NCBI GenBank assembly: GCA_016867955.1
Contig: VGIE01000098.1
Span: 1-7,646 of the forward strand
Length of the DNA stretch: 7,646 nucleotides
Direction of reading: 5' to 3'
Source: Betaproteobacteria bacterium
GTDB taxonomy: Bacteria > Pseudomonadota > Gammaproteobacteria > Burkholderiales > SG8-39
Shown: piece after piece, positions 6,860 through 7,646 of the stretch
Layout: each line of letters opens with the position of its first letter
How positions within the stretch are numbered: position 1 is the first letter of the stretch
Notes under the pieces: model-generated
Databases searched by the model: none
Told to the model about the DNA's origin: nothing
Seen by the model: only the letters and a program-made list of their open reading frames with translations
Translations under genes and position numbers: made by a program

Positions 6860-7588
6860 CTAGCGCCGCAGCGTTGCGCCGAACACCTCGGGCGCGCCGG
6901 CGGTCATGCGCCGTTCCGCGGCCAGCCACATCTGCATGCGGAACTGCACATCGGGCTTGAGGTAGTTGGACTGGTAGCTGCACGCGATGTCGTGCGACAT
7001 GGGCGCGCCACCGATGCGCAGGGCCTTGATCTCGCGCGTCGAGCTGAGCATCAGGCAATTGGCCTCGGCAAAGGCATAACGCAGGGTTTCCGACACATTG
7101 ATCGCGCCCCAGCCGGCGATGAACAGGGCGCGTTTGGTGCCCAGTGCCTTGACCGCGGCCGCTTCACCGGCGGGCGAGTCGAGTTCGCAGTCGAGGCTTA
7201 CCCGCGCGCAGCGCTGGTAGAAGATGCCACCGTACTGGTAGTAGGTTGCCAGCGGCGCCGTGTGCGAGGCCAGCGCGGCATGGCTGGGCGACGAAGTGAT
7301 GCAAATGCCGCCGACATCGGGCCGGGCGCGGAAGATCGCGGCATGCAGGCCGGCCCGCGCCACGGGCTCCGCACCCTGCAGGAGCACTCGGCCATCGAAC
7401 CCGACCTTGCTCGCGTCCTCCGGCAGCGCGCCCTCCGGGCACTCCGGGCCGACGATCCAGAATGCCGCCTCGCCCGGAACGCGCGCGCCGAATTGCGTTG
7501 TCAGGTTCTCCCACGGAAATTCGGACGCGAGCATGCGGCGCGCAATGGCCATGTCTCGCTTGACGTCTTCCTCATCGCCTCGGGTCAC
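6860..7588 (-). CDS. Class II aldolase/adducin-fold protein lacking the metal-site residues
   Basis: A 242-residue protein of the class II aldolase/adducin family, whose enzymes (FucA, AraD types) cleave sugar phosphates with a zinc ion held by three His and with a catalytic Glu. Family marks remain: LTTQFGARVPG (29-39), AGLHAAIFRARPDVGGI (79-95), SETLRYAFAEANCLM (166-180). The key positions have changed: the usual SSE before the helix reads VAR (R78), the usual HTHSP reads ITSSP (97-101) and NHG reads GWG (159-161). So the Glu and all three zinc His appear lost. Six Cys are present (50, 96, 127, 134, 178, 203), with C96 beside the altered motif. The start is GTG at 7588 with AGGAG nine bases upstream; Met13 is an alternative. 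It precedes the sulfatase by 32 bases, so one transcript is likely. It may be a non-aldolase relative or a pseudoenzyme; the function is unknown. Confidence 0.85.
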   Translation of the reverse strand: MTRGDEEDVKRDMAIARRMLASEFPWENLTTQFGARVPGEAAFWIVGPECPEGALPEDASKVGFDGRVLLQGAEPVARAGLHAAIFRARPDVGGICITSSPSHAALASHTAPLATYYQYGGIFYQRCARVSLDCELDSPAGEAAAVKALGTKRALFIAGWGAINVSETLRYAFAEANCLMLSSTREIKALRIGGAPMSHDIACSYQSNYLKPDVQFRMQMWLAAERRMTAGAPEVFGATLRR

Positions 7589-7597
7589 GTTTTGTCG

Positions 7598-7602
7598 CTC
7601 CT
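7598..7602 (-). promoter_or_regulatory. Ribosome binding site of the aldolase-like gene
   Basis: AGGAG on the minus strand ends nine bases before the GTG at 7588. It decides for the GTG over the internal ATG codon Met13, which has no such site. Confidence 0.55.
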
Positions 7603-7615
7603 GTTGACTGGGTGC

Positions 7616-7645
7616 TCACTGCATGCAAACTTGATCGACCTGTGG
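7616..7645 (-). CDS. Possible last codons of an upstream gene
   Basis: At the right edge one minus-strand frame reads nine sense codons (PQVDQVCMQ) and then TGA at 7618-7616, 27 bases before the aldolase-like start. This would suit the end of a further operon member, but the piece is too short to identify, and the other two frames are also open here. Low confidence. Confidence 0.2.
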   Translation of the reverse strand, partial: PQVDQVCMQ

Positions 7646-7646
7646 A

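Noticed and set aside
5418..6863. Plus-strand open frame of about 480 codons opposite the sulfatase
   Set aside because: It mirrors the high-G+C third-position pattern of the sulfatase, has a low-complexity Arg/Gly/Val composition and no recognisable motif; the minus strand has clear sulfatase signatures across the same span.
1..7646. Mobile element, CRISPR array, tRNA or rRNA, or toxin-antitoxin pair
   Set aside because: No spaced direct repeats, terminal inverted repeats, transposase motifs, cloverleaf or small paired genes were seen on either strand.

Overview
The window is about two-thirds G+C with no insertion sequence, RNA gene or CRISPR array that I can see. Base composition and protein relationships (a beta-type IlvD, a DASS transporter, a PhnN kinase, a class II aldolase/adducin-fold protein) suggest a Pseudomonadota chromosome, most likely beta- or gammaproteobacterial. 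I cannot fix the genus.

Layout from left to right. Positions 1-801 (minus) hold the N-terminal 267 residues of a SLC13/DASS sodium-coupled anion transporter whose C-terminus lies outside the window. A 123-bp divergent promoter region (802-924) rich in short perfect palindromes separates it from a plus-strand gene at 925-2604, a 559-residue protein of unknown function whose middle (about 310-396) looks like a GNAT acyltransferase fold. That gene converges on a minus-strand pair across a 47-bp gap containing a bulged hairpin. The pair is ilvD (3235-5160, dihydroxy-acid dehydratase with an unusual 60-residue lysine/arginine-rich tail) followed 19 bp later by phnN (2652-3215, ribose 1,5-bisphosphate phosphokinase). 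Further upstream on the same strand are a type I sulfatase broken by one in-frame TAG (5331-6827) and a class II aldolase/adducin-fold protein (6860-7588) in which all positions aligning with the catalytic Glu and the three zinc-binding His are substituted. A few codons at the right edge may be the end of another gene of the same operon.

How the genes may work together: aldolase-like gene and sulfatase are 32 bp apart and almost certainly co-transcribed; ilvD has its own plausible promoter and strong ribosome site and is likely co-transcribed with phnN. A sulfatase, an aldolase-fold protein, an IlvD/EDD-family dehydratase and an anion transporter could together suggest use of a sulfated organic compound, but the sulfatase reading frame is interrupted and the aldolase-like protein looks catalytically non-standard, so this is only a hypothesis. 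I see no clear new defence or mobile system. The most notable points are the aldolase-fold protein without its metal site, the basic tail on IlvD, the single-nonsense sulfatase and the unassigned GNAT-like protein.
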